Source: Algoriphagus sp. A40 (GTDB taxonomy: Bacteria; Bacteroidota; Bacteroidia; Cytophagales; Cyclobacteriaceae). From it: DNA of 64,000 bases. Shown in pieces: positions 52,060 through 60,526 of the stretch. Each line of letters begins with the position of its first letter. Within the stretch, counting starts at the first letter, position 1. The DNA is taken from NCBI RefSeq assembly GCF_002002735.1, contig NZ_MUNY01000072.1:186001-250000 (forward strand), in the 5' to 3' direction. A model generated the notes under the pieces. That model was not told the origin of the DNA. It did not search any database and saw only the letters and a program-made list of their open reading frames with translations. The position numbers were made by a program, and so were the translations under genes.

Positions 52060-52490
52060 GTATCAAGTATCTGGTATCAAGTATCAAGATTTGGACTCAA
52101 GGGAGGTTTTTAATCCCATGATCATTCTTTGAACTTCTGTAAGATCTGATTCCATTTCTTTCGCAATTACGGGATCAAGAATTCCAACCCTTTCTGAAAT
52201 GATCATTTGTGTTTCCAGTTCAAAACTTTCTCCAAGACTAACTTCAAGTGCATTTACAAAGGATTTAGAAGAGGATTTAGCACAACCTTCTGCGATATTT
52301 GATGGAACTGATACGCCAGCTCTTCTCATTTGAGAAACCAAACCAAATTTTTCTTCTGTGGGAAACGATTTGGTAATTGTGTAAATCTTTACTGCCAAAT
52401 CAACAGCTTTTTGCCATACTTTTAATTCTTTGAAGTTGTGCATATCTATCGGATTTTAAGTCTTGATACTTATGTCTTGATACTTGCTAC
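52060..52490. mobile_element. Possible insertion unit: four-helix-bundle gene bounded by inverted repeats
   Basis: The unit lies between fadN and fadA. On its left are GTATCAAGTATC-type repeats (52060-52090) and on its right TCTTGATACTT repeats (52461-52471 and 52475-52485). AAGTATCAAGA (52079-52089) is the exact reverse complement of both right copies. The payload is one small gene (52084-52443). I see no transposase. Whether it moves, and how, is inference. Confidence 0.45.
52084..52443 (-). CDS. Four-helix-bundle protein (23S rRNA intervening-sequence type)
   Basis: This 119-residue protein belongs to the four-helix-bundle/S23 family first known from intervening sequences in 23S rRNA. Signatures: FKELKVWQKAVDLAVKIYTITKSFP near the start, GLVSQMRRAGVSVPSNIAEG (the most conserved core) and LEVSLGESFELETQMIIS, with a final long helix. 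The family binds nucleic acid in some cases (the Avd protein of retroelements is related), but its usual role is unknown. It sits in the fad operon, same strand, flanked by inverted repeats, and has no obvious link with lipid metabolism. Confidence 0.93.
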   Translation of the reverse strand: MHNFKELKVWQKAVDLAVKIYTITKSFPTEEKFGLVSQMRRAGVSVPSNIAEGCAKSSSKSFVNALEVSLGESFELETQMIISERVGILDPVIAKEMESDLTEVQRMIMGLKTSLESKS

Positions 52491-52495
52491 TTTTA

Positions 52496-54901
52496 TTAAT
52501 TCCTCAGCGGTTTTCCTTTGAACAAAATGCTGTGAATCCGCTCCAGTGTCTTTTTCTCGCCCGTTAAACTTAAGAATGCTTCGCGCTCCAAATCGAGCAA
52601 ATACTGCTCAGTTACTTCTGTCGGGGATGACAAATCTCCTCCGGACATTACCCAGGCAAGTTTTCGGGCTATTTTTGCGTCGTGCTCAGAGATGTAAGCA
52701 CCGTACTGCATTCCGGTAATTCCCGCCTCAAACAAAGCCAAAGAACTTTTTCCCAACACTTTGATATTCGACTGTTGAACAGGCTGAGTATAACCTGCTT
52801 CATTCAGTGACAAAACCTTTGCTTTTGCATCTGCAAATTGTCGCTTCCTGTTGAGGGAAATTCCATCACTTTTTCTCAAATATCCCAGGCCCCTGGCTTC
52901 TTCAGCTGAGGTAGAAACCTTGGCTGTGGCGATGTTCATGAAGTATTCCTGAAGCTGATTGAGCTCCACGTCACCATTGATGATTCCATTGGAAAATCTA
53001 AGTGTCATTTCCTTGGTACCACCACCAGCTGGAATCAAGCCCACTCCAACTTCCACCAAACCCATGTACAATTCGGCATGGGCCTGAATATGATCGGAGT
53101 GGAGCGAAAGTTCACATCCGCCACCCAAAGCCATATTGTGAGGGGCTACCACAACAGGAATCGAAGAATATCTGGCCCGCATCATGGTGTTTTGAAACTG
53201 GGCGATCATCAGATTCACTTCGTCAAAGTCCTGATCTCCCGCAAACATGAAAAGCATGGCGAGATTGGCTCCTGCGGTGAAATTTGCCCCTTCATTCCCA
53301 ATCACAAGTCCTTTGTAGGACTTTTCAGCCATCCCGATTGCTGTATTGATGCCTTCGATGACTTCTGAACCCATAGAGTTCATCTTGGTGTGAAATTCCA
53401 GTCCGATGACATCATCTCCCATGTCATAAACGGTCGAACCGACATTTCCCCAGATTTTTTTGCCTGCAGATTTCAGCGTATCCAGAATGATAAAATCCTG
53501 TATTCCTGGGATTTCCAGGTAGGATTTGCTCGGAATGTCGTAATAGAGCTTTTTACCTCCATCTACCTTGTAGAAAGTGTCGTTGCCCGCTGCCAGCATT
53601 TCATGAACCCAAGGAGCGGCCATTTCTCCGGCTGCTTCCATTTTGGCCAGTGTTTCTTTTACCCCTAAAACATCCCAAGTCTCAAACGGTCCCAATTCCC
53701 ATCCGAAACCGGCTGAAACTGCCTGATCGATGCGATATAGTTCGTCAGAAATTTCAGGAATCCGGTTGGAGCAATATTTGAACAGGTCATAGAATGAGGC
53801 ACGGTAAAATTCCCCTGCACGATCCTCAAAATTGACTAAAAACTTGATACGTTTTTTGAGATCTTCGATTTCTTTGGAAGCCTCCAAGGCTTTGAATTTC
53901 GGCTTTTCGACTTCCTTGTATTCAAAGGTTTTCAGATCCAATTCCTTCAGTTCTTTCGTTCCATCCTTGTGACGGATCATTTTGAAATAACCCTGACCGG
54001 TTTTGTCACCAAACCATTTGTTGTTGTAAAGTACCTCGACAATTTTGGGGAGCTTGAATTTGTCTCTCGATTCGTCGTGAGGAAGAGCTTTGAATAAGTT
54101 ATTCGCAACATTCACCGTCGTGTCAAGACCGACCACATCCATTGTTCGGAAAGTTGCCGACTTGGCCCGACCAATGATTGGCCCAGTGAGTTTGTCCACT
54201 TCAGAGACGCTGAAACCCATTTTTTCGATGGCATGCATTCCTGAAATGATGGCATAAACGCCAATTCGGTTGGCAATAAATGCCGGAGTATCCTTACAGA
54301 GAACAGTCTCTTTTCCAAGGAATTTATCCCCATATCCCATCAGGAAGTCAATGATTTCCGGTTTAGTCTTTGGCCCTGGAATGATCTCCAGTAATCTCAG
54401 GTACCTTGGAGGATTGAAAAAGTGTGTCCCCGCGAAATTCGCCTGAAAGTCTTCGCTTCTTCCTTCGCACATGAGATGCATCGGAATTCCGGAGGTATTT
54501 GATGTGATCAGCGTTCCGGGTTTTCTGAATTTTTCGACTTTTTCATAAAGCGACTGCTTGATGTCTAGTCGCTCCACGACCACTTCCATCACCCAGTCGT
54601 AATCCTTGATTTTGGGCAAATCGTCGTCAAAATTTCCGGTAGTAATCCGGTTTGCAAAGGCTTTGTCGTAAATGGCCGATGGGTTGGATTTCAGAGTGTT
54701 TTGAAGGGCGGTGTTGACAATCCTGTTGCGGACCGCAGGATTTTCCTTGGTCATCCCTTTTTTCTGCTCCTCTTCAGTGAGCTCAAAAGGAACGATATCC
54801 AATAAAAGTACCTGTACGCCGATGTTGGCAAAATGACAGGCAATGCGCGATCCCATCACACCTGAACCTAAAATGGCTACTTTTTTAATGGTTCTGTTCA
54901 T
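52496..54901 (-). CDS. fadN: 3-Hydroxyacyl-CoA dehydrogenase/enoyl-CoA hydratase, FadN type
   Basis: This bifunctional enzyme (801 residues) covers steps two and three of beta-oxidation. The NAD-binding dehydrogenase comes first: KVAILGSGVMGSRIACHFANIG (Rossmann motif), GTHFFNPPRYLRLLEIIPG (catalytic His/Glu) and the C-terminal domain KDTPAFIANRIG. The crotonase domain follows (about 480-700), with EGANFTAGANLAMLF, MALGGGCELSLHSD and the second glutamate in GLVEVGVGLIPAGGG. This order (dehydrogenase first) is the FadN type, opposite to E. coli FadB. It follows the MarR gene after a 44-base gap. Confidence 0.94.
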   Translation of the reverse strand: MNRTIKKVAILGSGVMGSRIACHFANIGVQVLLLDIVPFELTEEEQKKGMTKENPAVRNRIVNTALQNTLKSNPSAIYDKAFANRITTGNFDDDLPKIKDYDWVMEVVVERLDIKQSLYEKVEKFRKPGTLITSNTSGIPMHLMCEGRSEDFQANFAGTHFFNPPRYLRLLEIIPGPKTKPEIIDFLMGYGDKFLGKETVLCKDTPAFIANRIGVYAIISGMHAIEKMGFSVSEVDKLTGPIIGRAKSATFRTMDVVGLDTTVNVANNLFKALPHDESRDKFKLPKIVEVLYNNKWFGDKTGQGYFKMIRHKDGTKELKELDLKTFEYKEVEKPKFKALEASKEIEDLKKRIKFLVNFEDRAGEFYRASFYDLFKYCSNRIPEISDELYRIDQAVSAGFGWELGPFETWDVLGVKETLAKMEAAGEMAAPWVHEMLAAGNDTFYKVDGGKKLYYDIPSKSYLEIPGIQDFIILDTLKSAGKKIWGNVGSTVYDMGDDVIGLEFHTKMNSMGSEVIEGINTAIGMAEKSYKGLVIGNEGANFTAGANLAMLFMFAGDQDFDEVNLMIAQFQNTMMRARYSSIPVVVAPHNMALGGGCELSLHSDHIQAHAELYMGLVEVGVGLIPAGGGTKEMTLRFSNGIINGDVELNQLQEYFMNIATAKVSTSAEEARGLGYLRKSDGISLNRKRQFADAKAKVLSLNEAGYTQPVQQSNIKVLGKSSLALFEAGITGMQYGAYISEHDAKIARKLAWVMSGGDLSSPTEVTEQYLLDLEREAFLSLTGEKKTLERIHSILFKGKPLRN

Positions 54902-54945
54902 TTTTTTGGGTTTTTGGTAGTCTTTCCGCCAAGCGGATTATTGGT

Positions 54946-55407
54946 TTATAATTCAAATATGGGCTTGTTGACTTCGTTGCCATTGACCTGGTCGATGACC
55001 ATCTGGATTTTCTCAAATACCCCAAAAAAGGTATTCAGTTCTTTTTCACTGACAACTTCACGAACTTGTTCATTGAATTCCATAATGGTTTTGATCGATC
55101 TTTCTTTTTTTTCAATTCCCTCCTCGGTCAGAAAAATCCGAACAGATCGCTTATCCAGAGGGTCGGCTTTTTTGAAAATCAGGCCTTTTTCCTCCATGGT
55201 TTTAAGCATGCGGGTAAGGCTTCTGGTTTCCAAACCGATCAATGGAGCAATTTTGGTCGCTGGAGTTCCATCCTTGGAGTGGATATTGATCAGGACAAAT
55301 CCGATGGCTGTGGTAAATCCCTCCTCAGCGGCTTGCTGATTGTACATTCGGGAAATGGCATGCCAGGCACTTTTGATATGATAGTCTACGGTCTCTTCTC
55401 TTTTCAT
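54946..55407 (-). CDS. MarR family transcriptional regulator
   Basis: This 153-residue winged-helix regulator of the MarR family is the first gene of the fad operon. The recognition region is GTPATKIAPLIGLETRSLTRMLKTMEEKGLI, followed by the wing KKADPLDKRSVRIFLTEEG; the flanking helices form the dimer. MarR proteins usually bind palindromes as dimers and lose DNA affinity on binding a small molecule. Two identical palindromes lie about 140-180 bases upstream of its start. Control by acyl-CoA or a fatty acid is plausible from the operon but not shown; Bacillus uses an unrelated TetR-type FadR for the same gene set. Confidence 0.94.
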   Translation of the reverse strand: MKREETVDYHIKSAWHAISRMYNQQAAEEGFTTAIGFVLINIHSKDGTPATKIAPLIGLETRSLTRMLKTMEEKGLIFKKADPLDKRSVRIFLTEEGIEKKERSIKTIMEFNEQVREVVSEKELNTFFGVFEKIQMVIDQVNGNEVNKPIFEL

Positions 55408-55544
55408 CTGTTTACAATTTTTTTTAAGCGGTCAGATGGAATCTCGCAAAGCCTCTGTTCATGCCTCCTGTGTAACTTTTGATCATGCTCGATTTCATTG
55501 GAATCAAAAGCTGAATTTGAGCAGACCTAATTTAGAAACATTTT

Positions 55545-55587
55545 GTATGCATGCATACTATATCTGTAAAAAAGTTATGCATGCATC
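55545..55587. promoter_or_regulatory. Two ATGCATGCAT palindromes, candidate MarR operators
   Basis: The first site is the 14-bp palindrome GTATGCATGCATAC (55545-55558) and the second ATGCATGCAT (55577-55586). Their centres are 30 bp apart, about three helical turns, so two dimers would sit on the same face. They lie in the 345-bp region between marR and the acyl-CoA ligase gene, which otherwise shows no gene. Confidence 0.6.
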
Positions 55588-55752
55588 ACAAATTTAAAAC
55601 TGCGTTTCTGGTCGTTTAAAGAATAATAGTTCTTTTTGAAATATCAAATCATAACTATTCGAAATAAAAATGGTTAGAAATAGATTAAGTCAAAAAGTAA
55701 TTCTGAGATTATTTTTTTATCAGGAAATCTAAAAGTTCAATAAGCCAAGGGG

Positions 55753-57537
55753 TTATGGCTTGTAAATTCCTTCAATTTCGGAGGAATACTTTTGAGCAAT
55801 GACCTTCCGCTTCAACTTCATGGTTGGGGTCAGTTCCCCGGACTCAATTCCCCAGGGCTTGTCCAGTAATTTGAACCGCTTGATCTGTTCCCATTTTGCA
55901 AAATTCTTGTTTAGGCTATCGATTTCCGATTGGAATTTTTCAACAATTTCGGGCTGCAGGATCATGGAGGAATCCGTGCTGTAGGTGATATCTTTCCTCC
56001 TGCAATATTCCTGCAATCCATCAAAATTCGGAACAATCAGTGCTGCCGGATAATTTTTGTCTTCTCCGATCACCATCAGCTGCTCGATCAGCAAGGATTC
56101 CTTGAATTTATTCTCAATAACCTGGGGTGCAATGTACTTTCCGCCTGAAGTTTTGAACATCTCTTTTTTGCGATCCGTGATCTTGAGGTATTCCCCGTCG
56201 AGTTCCCCGATATCTCCTGTATGGAACCAGCCATTTTTAAGTACCTCTGCGGTCATTTCAGGTTGCTTGTAGTATCCTTGCATCACATTGGGTCCTTTGA
56301 CGAGAATCTCGCCATCCTGAGCGATTTTCACTTGGACGTCTTTGACGATTTTTCCCACATAGCCGATTCGGATACCATCGTGCGTTCCGACTGATGCCGA
56401 AACCACCGGCGAAGTCTCTGTCAAACCGTATCCTTCACAGACTTTGATTCCCGCTGCCCAGAAAACCCTGGCAAGTCTTGGCTGAAGTGCGGAAGCACCG
56501 GAATTGATCTGCATCACATTTCCTCCCAAGGCTTCTCTCCATTTGGAGAAAATAAGCTTATTGGCAATTTTAAGCTGAAAGTTATACCAAGCTCCCAAAT
56601 CCTTGGACGGATCATATTTGAGTCCCAAATCCAAAGCCCAAAAAAAGAGCTTCTTCTTTGTGCCAGTCAATTCATATCCTTTTGCCACGATTTTATCATA
56701 CACTTTCTCCAAAAGCCGTGGAACCGTATTGAAAACATGAGGCTGGACTTCTTTCATGTTTTCCCCGATTTTCTCCATGCTTTCTGCATAGTAAACTGAA
56801 AAACCCATGTAAAGAAAGCAAAAAGAGCCGGTGCGTTCGTAAATGTGACAAAGCGGTAAGAAGCTGAGAACTTTGGAAACCCCTGGGGGAGGAACCATCC
56901 TGTCGACAACTGACTGTACATTTGAAAGAATATTGGAATGGGTCAACATGACGCCTTTTGGCTTTCCAGTAGTCCCAGAAGTGTAAATAATCGTAAAAAG
57001 GTCTTCATTTTTAACCTGACTTTTGCAATCCTCCAGCTTAGCGAGATCTCCTGATTCCCCCATTTCTGCCACTATGGACCAATTTTCCACTCCAGTCAGC
57101 TCATCAAATGAAAAGATCTTCCGATCTCCGGATACTTCGGCAGCTTTGGAATAAATGGCCTGGTCTCCCACAAAAATCATTTTTACCTCTGCGTGATCAA
57201 AAATGTAAGCGTAATCTTCAGAAGTGATGGTAGGATACATCGGCACCGAAATCGCACCGATTTGCTGAAGGGCAAAATCAACAAAATTCCATTCGGGACG
57301 ATTTTCTGAAATAATGGCAACTTTATCCCCCGATGAAATTTTCAAAGCCAATAAACCTAGACTAAGATTGTCCACGATCCGCTTTAAATCTATGGAAGAA
57401 TATGTCTTCCAAGTTCCGTTCACTTTTTGGGCAAAAGCAACTTTCTTGTCATAGGTAGCAATCTGATAAGGGATCAGATCAAAAAGCCGGCTTGGTTTCA
57501 TGAATCCTTTGGGTTTATCTATTCTAATATTACCCAT
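55753..57537 (-). CDS. Long-chain fatty acid-CoA ligase (AMP-forming)
   Basis: This 594-residue adenylate-forming enzyme activates long-chain fatty acids to acyl-CoA. The P-loop-like motif TIIYTSGTTGKPKGVMLTHSN is complete. Further motifs: GYGLTETSPVVSAS, GWFHTGDIGELDGEYLKITDRKKEMFKTSGGKYIAPQVIE (A8 hinge) and the late catalytic Lys region (LTPTMKLKRKVI). It feeds the beta-oxidation operon that follows on the same strand. A 345-bp gap with the palindromes separates them, so it probably has its own transcript. On its upstream side lies the candidate replication origin. Confidence 0.95.
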   Translation of the reverse strand: MGNIRIDKPKGFMKPSRLFDLIPYQIATYDKKVAFAQKVNGTWKTYSSIDLKRIVDNLSLGLLALKISSGDKVAIISENRPEWNFVDFALQQIGAISVPMYPTITSEDYAYIFDHAEVKMIFVGDQAIYSKAAEVSGDRKIFSFDELTGVENWSIVAEMGESGDLAKLEDCKSQVKNEDLFTIIYTSGTTGKPKGVMLTHSNILSNVQSVVDRMVPPPGVSKVLSFLPLCHIYERTGSFCFLYMGFSVYYAESMEKIGENMKEVQPHVFNTVPRLLEKVYDKIVAKGYELTGTKKKLFFWALDLGLKYDPSKDLGAWYNFQLKIANKLIFSKWREALGGNVMQINSGASALQPRLARVFWAAGIKVCEGYGLTETSPVVSASVGTHDGIRIGYVGKIVKDVQVKIAQDGEILVKGPNVMQGYYKQPEMTAEVLKNGWFHTGDIGELDGEYLKITDRKKEMFKTSGGKYIAPQVIENKFKESLLIEQLMVIGEDKNYPAALIVPNFDGLQEYCRRKDITYSTDSSMILQPEIVEKFQSEIDSLNKNFAKWEQIKRFKLLDKPWGIESGELTPTMKLKRKVIAQKYSSEIEGIYKP

Positions 57538-57962
57538 TACAAAATGGATTCACAAAAGCTATCCACACAATTCACAGCGTAATAACCTTATTAATTTATT
57601 TAAATAAATAAAACTATTAAGGTTATTAAGGGTGTGGATTTGTTGATAAACCAAGCTTAAAAAGTTTGCCACAATATGGAACAATAAACCTTCTCTATCC
57701 TGACAAGTTATCCACCTATTGTCAACTTTTAAAGTGGTGGATTTCTGTAGTTTGTAGAAAAAATGAAATTATTGGGGATTAGTTTGCAGAGTTAAGTGTG
57801 GTTAAGATGGATGTGGACATCTTTCAATAGGGTTGTGGACAAAGTCGTACTTTTCCCCAGAATGATTTTGATTTTGGTGAATGATCCTAATAATGTTTAA
57901 AAGTCAATAGTTATCCCGTTTTGGAGATGAAGTTATCGACATAGTTTTAAGGGTTTTCCACA
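57538..57962. other. Candidate chromosomal replication origin (oriC)
   Basis: The gap of 409 bases (57538-57946) has no gene. An AT-rich block at 57581-57630 holds the 16-bp palindrome ATTTATTTAAATAAAT (57594-57609) and an inverted pair AATAACCTTA/TAAGGTTATT (57581-57590, 57618-57627), suitable for duplex opening. DnaA-box-like nonamers with one mismatch to TTATCCACA are CTATCCACA (57559), TTATCCACC (57708), TTGTCCACA (minus strand, 57834-57842), TTATCGACA (57933) and TTTTCCACA (57954-57962, running into the next gene's end). Two weaker ones lie at 57633 and 57812. The nearby mnmG and parS pair supports an origin-proximal setting. Confidence 0.55.
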
Positions 57963-59635
57963 GGTTTTTTTTGTTCTTTGGGTATTCCGGTGGGCTCAGA
58001 AGCAGTGATATTTTGGTCTTGAAGTGACCACCCGCTTCTGATAATTAGTGCAGGTTCCATCTCTGAATTAATGAAGTAAAAAACCCTTTCTGCCAATCGT
58101 TTTTGTGTAAAGTTGGATGGATCCCAGCTTTTGTTACCGTTTAGATCTTCAATTACTCTGATTTTGAATGTTCCGGGTTCGACGAGTTTGAATGAATAAG
58201 TTGATGTGTTTTCCAAGAATTGCTCTCGGATTAGCTCGTTTTTTGAGTTTAGCAACTGAACTATATATGGAGGTCTTCCTGCCAAAATGTTGCCTGAGAT
58301 TTCATCAGCAAGGCCTTCCCGCTTTAGTTTTCGATAATTTGCGGTCAGTGGGGTTTCATTGACTTGATTTTCTATATCTGTGAAGGTAGAATCTGCTCCT
58401 TTCACTGTAATAATTTCCTGAGAAAGAGAATCAGGAATACTTAAGCGGATTCTAAGTAAATCTCTTTTTGAGGAATCCTGAAAGGACATCATTGATTCAG
58501 TGATGCTAATTCGAGATGCCGTATCGTATGCTATATAGAGTGAATCAGTGTTTATTGACTTTATCGGTTTGTTGAATTGTAACTCTGCTTCAAAGTTTCG
58601 GTAGAAGTTTTTCCCTGAGTTTGCGGTGACCAGTAATTTATCAGGTTTCCGTTCAGATTGTGGAAATTTGGCCCATATTAAAGAGTCTATAGAGAATCCT
58701 ACCGAATCTTTCAGACTTATGTTAAAGGGAATACTGTCAGTTTTGGGGCTGATTGGATAGATCCTTATTCTGTTGTCAGAAAAGTTGTAGAAGAATTCAG
58801 ATCCCAAATCTTCGTTACTAAGCTTGGTTTCCATTGGACCCCGATTTACAACGATATCAAAATTTTGTCCGAAAGAGGCTGTTCTTAAAATTCTGATGGG
58901 AGTTATGTCCGCTTTTGACAAATTGAACCTGATATTTTCAATGTTTTGTTCGAGGAGTAGTGTATCAATGATAAAGTCGTAATCTTCTGATTTTGATTCA
59001 GCTTTAAGAGTTCCATTGTTGTCTTTCCAGGCATATGCTAGGTATTGACCGTTCTTAACATTAGTTATGGTAAAGCTCCCTGTAGTGTCTACCTGACTGA
59101 GATAATAGGGCGGTGCTGTCAGAATGTCTGTGGTGTCGCCTAAAGGATAGATTCCCACCAAAACGTCTTTAAAATCAGGTTTTGATGGTGGAAAATAAAA
59201 ATTCACCTTTCCTGATATACTTAGGCTGTCTATTGCATTTCCAGTAGAAAAGACCAATTTCAGATTTTCAGCGGGATTTTCTTCTGATATATCCACTACG
59301 GATTTCTGAAAATCGATTACGTAGGTTGTACTGTCTTCTAGCTCCTGGTTAAGTTTGATTGTGACTATGTTTTTTAAGGCAGAAAATTCAACTTCGTCCT
59401 TTTTTACTCTTGGGGTAATTACGATTCCCTTTGTTGGATTTTCGAGTTTAATGTATTCGTCAAAAGTTAAAGTGATCTCCTCTGGCTTGGTGTTTAGACT
59501 TTGAGTGGTAGGATTTGATTCTAAAAGTACCGGAGGGTCTTCATCCCTTGGTCCGCCGGTAGGAGTACTCTGCTTTGCACACGCAGCAAATAACAAAAGT
59601 GTTAGTCCGTAAATCAGTAATCTTGTCTTGCTCAC
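57947..59635 (-). CDS. Ig-like domain lipoprotein
   Basis: This 562-residue lipoprotein (LLLFAACAK) opens with the typical Bacteroidota segment CAKQSTPTGGPRDEDPPVLLESNPTTQSLNTKPEEITLTFDEYIKLENPTKGIVITP, an SbsA-type bacterial Ig-like domain in which a strand motif (TFDEYI) is recognisable. Further beta-rich regions follow; a C-terminal LNGNKSWDPSNFTQ resembles a carboxypeptidase-regulatory-like strand. The role is unknown, probably at the cell surface. Its start overlaps the methyltransferase stop by 4 bases, so the two are coupled, and together with mnmG they form a minus-strand unit. Confidence 0.88.
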   Translation of the reverse strand: MSKTRLLIYGLTLLLFAACAKQSTPTGGPRDEDPPVLLESNPTTQSLNTKPEEITLTFDEYIKLENPTKGIVITPRVKKDEVEFSALKNIVTIKLNQELEDSTTYVIDFQKSVVDISEENPAENLKLVFSTGNAIDSLSISGKVNFYFPPSKPDFKDVLVGIYPLGDTTDILTAPPYYLSQVDTTGSFTITNVKNGQYLAYAWKDNNGTLKAESKSEDYDFIIDTLLLEQNIENIRFNLSKADITPIRILRTASFGQNFDIVVNRGPMETKLSNEDLGSEFFYNFSDNRIRIYPISPKTDSIPFNISLKDSVGFSIDSLIWAKFPQSERKPDKLLVTANSGKNFYRNFEAELQFNKPIKSINTDSLYIAYDTASRISITESMMSFQDSSKRDLLRIRLSIPDSLSQEIITVKGADSTFTDIENQVNETPLTANYRKLKREGLADEISGNILAGRPPYIVQLLNSKNELIREQFLENTSTYSFKLVEPGTFKIRVIEDLNGNKSWDPSNFTQKRLAERVFYFINSEMEPALIIRSGWSLQDQNITASEPTGIPKEQKKPVENP

Positions 59636-60525
59636 TTCTTTTGGAAAACGAAAATATTGCTTGAAAATTGACCTGGTGATTTGGCTGAGCTATTTGACTT
59701 GAAACCTTTCATTAGGGCTTTCCAATAGTTGGAAAGCTTCGATGAACTTTTATCCAAGTAGCCTTCAGACAAAAGAGAAACGTAAAAACTATCGAATTTC
59801 ATTGGTTTAATTTCTTTCAATTCCAGGTCAAATTCTTCTTTGAATTTTTCCATAGATGCTTGATTAAAATGGTAAAGATGTCTTGGGACATCCCATCCCG
59901 CCCAAAATTTCCCGTAATTTTTTCCATCCCAACTTTCGTGATTTGGTACTGCTAAAATTAAGTAACCATTTGATTTTAAATGGTTTAATAATTTTTTGAC
60001 AGTTTTCCGTAGGTCATGGATATGTTCTAAGACATGATATAATGTGATCACATCGTATGTGTATTCATTCTTTATTTCATCGATTGATCCTTTGACTTTG
60101 TCGTTGAGTTTTCCATTGGCCTGCTTTCTTGCTTTTTCGTTCGGTTCAATTCCAGCGATTTTCCAACCCCTTTTTTTTGCTGCATTTAGGAACTCACCTG
60201 TACCGCAGCCATAATCCAACAACCTGCCTTTTTTCTTTAGTTGTTCTATGGATTTTACTTTCTTTGAAATGCTGTAATTTCTGACTTTTTGATAGATCCA
60301 TTGGGTTAGATTCTTAGCCTTGTCTTCATGGGAGAAGTATTCTGGAAAATTGTAATAGGGACCGATTTTTTCCTGATTTGGTCTGGGATTAGTAAAAAGT
60401 AATTCGCAATTGGAGCATTTGCAAAGGATAAATGTTTCATTGCTTACAGCGAAATCCGTGATCTCAGAGTGGTTAAGAAAAAGCCCACTTTTGCAGAGTG
60501 GGCATTTACCAAGACGTTCTAGCAT
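59632..60525 (-). CDS. Class I SAM-dependent methyltransferase with N-terminal zinc ribbon
   Basis: This 297-residue methyltransferase has an N-terminal CPLC...CKCSNC zinc-ribbon-like part (about 8-42), then a linker and the Rossmann core: RLLDYGCGTGEFLNAAKKRGWKIAGIEP (motif I, SAM site), YDVITLYHVLEHIHDL (motif II/III) and LNHLKSNGYLILAVPN. The HWGW-like GKFWAGWDVPRHLYHFN segment is typical of Bacteroidota members. The substrate is unknown. It starts 1 base after the mnmG stop and overlaps the lipoprotein start by 4 bases. Confidence 0.93.
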   Translation of the reverse strand: MLERLGKCPLCKSGLFLNHSEITDFAVSNETFILCKCSNCELLFTNPRPNQEKIGPYYNFPEYFSHEDKAKNLTQWIYQKVRNYSISKKVKSIEQLKKKGRLLDYGCGTGEFLNAAKKRGWKIAGIEPNEKARKQANGKLNDKVKGSIDEIKNEYTYDVITLYHVLEHIHDLRKTVKKLLNHLKSNGYLILAVPNHESWDGKNYGKFWAGWDVPRHLYHFNQASMEKFKEEFDLELKEIKPMKFDSFYVSLLSEGYLDKSSSKLSNYWKALMKGFKSNSSAKSPGQFSSNIFVFQKK

Positions 60526-60526
60526 T

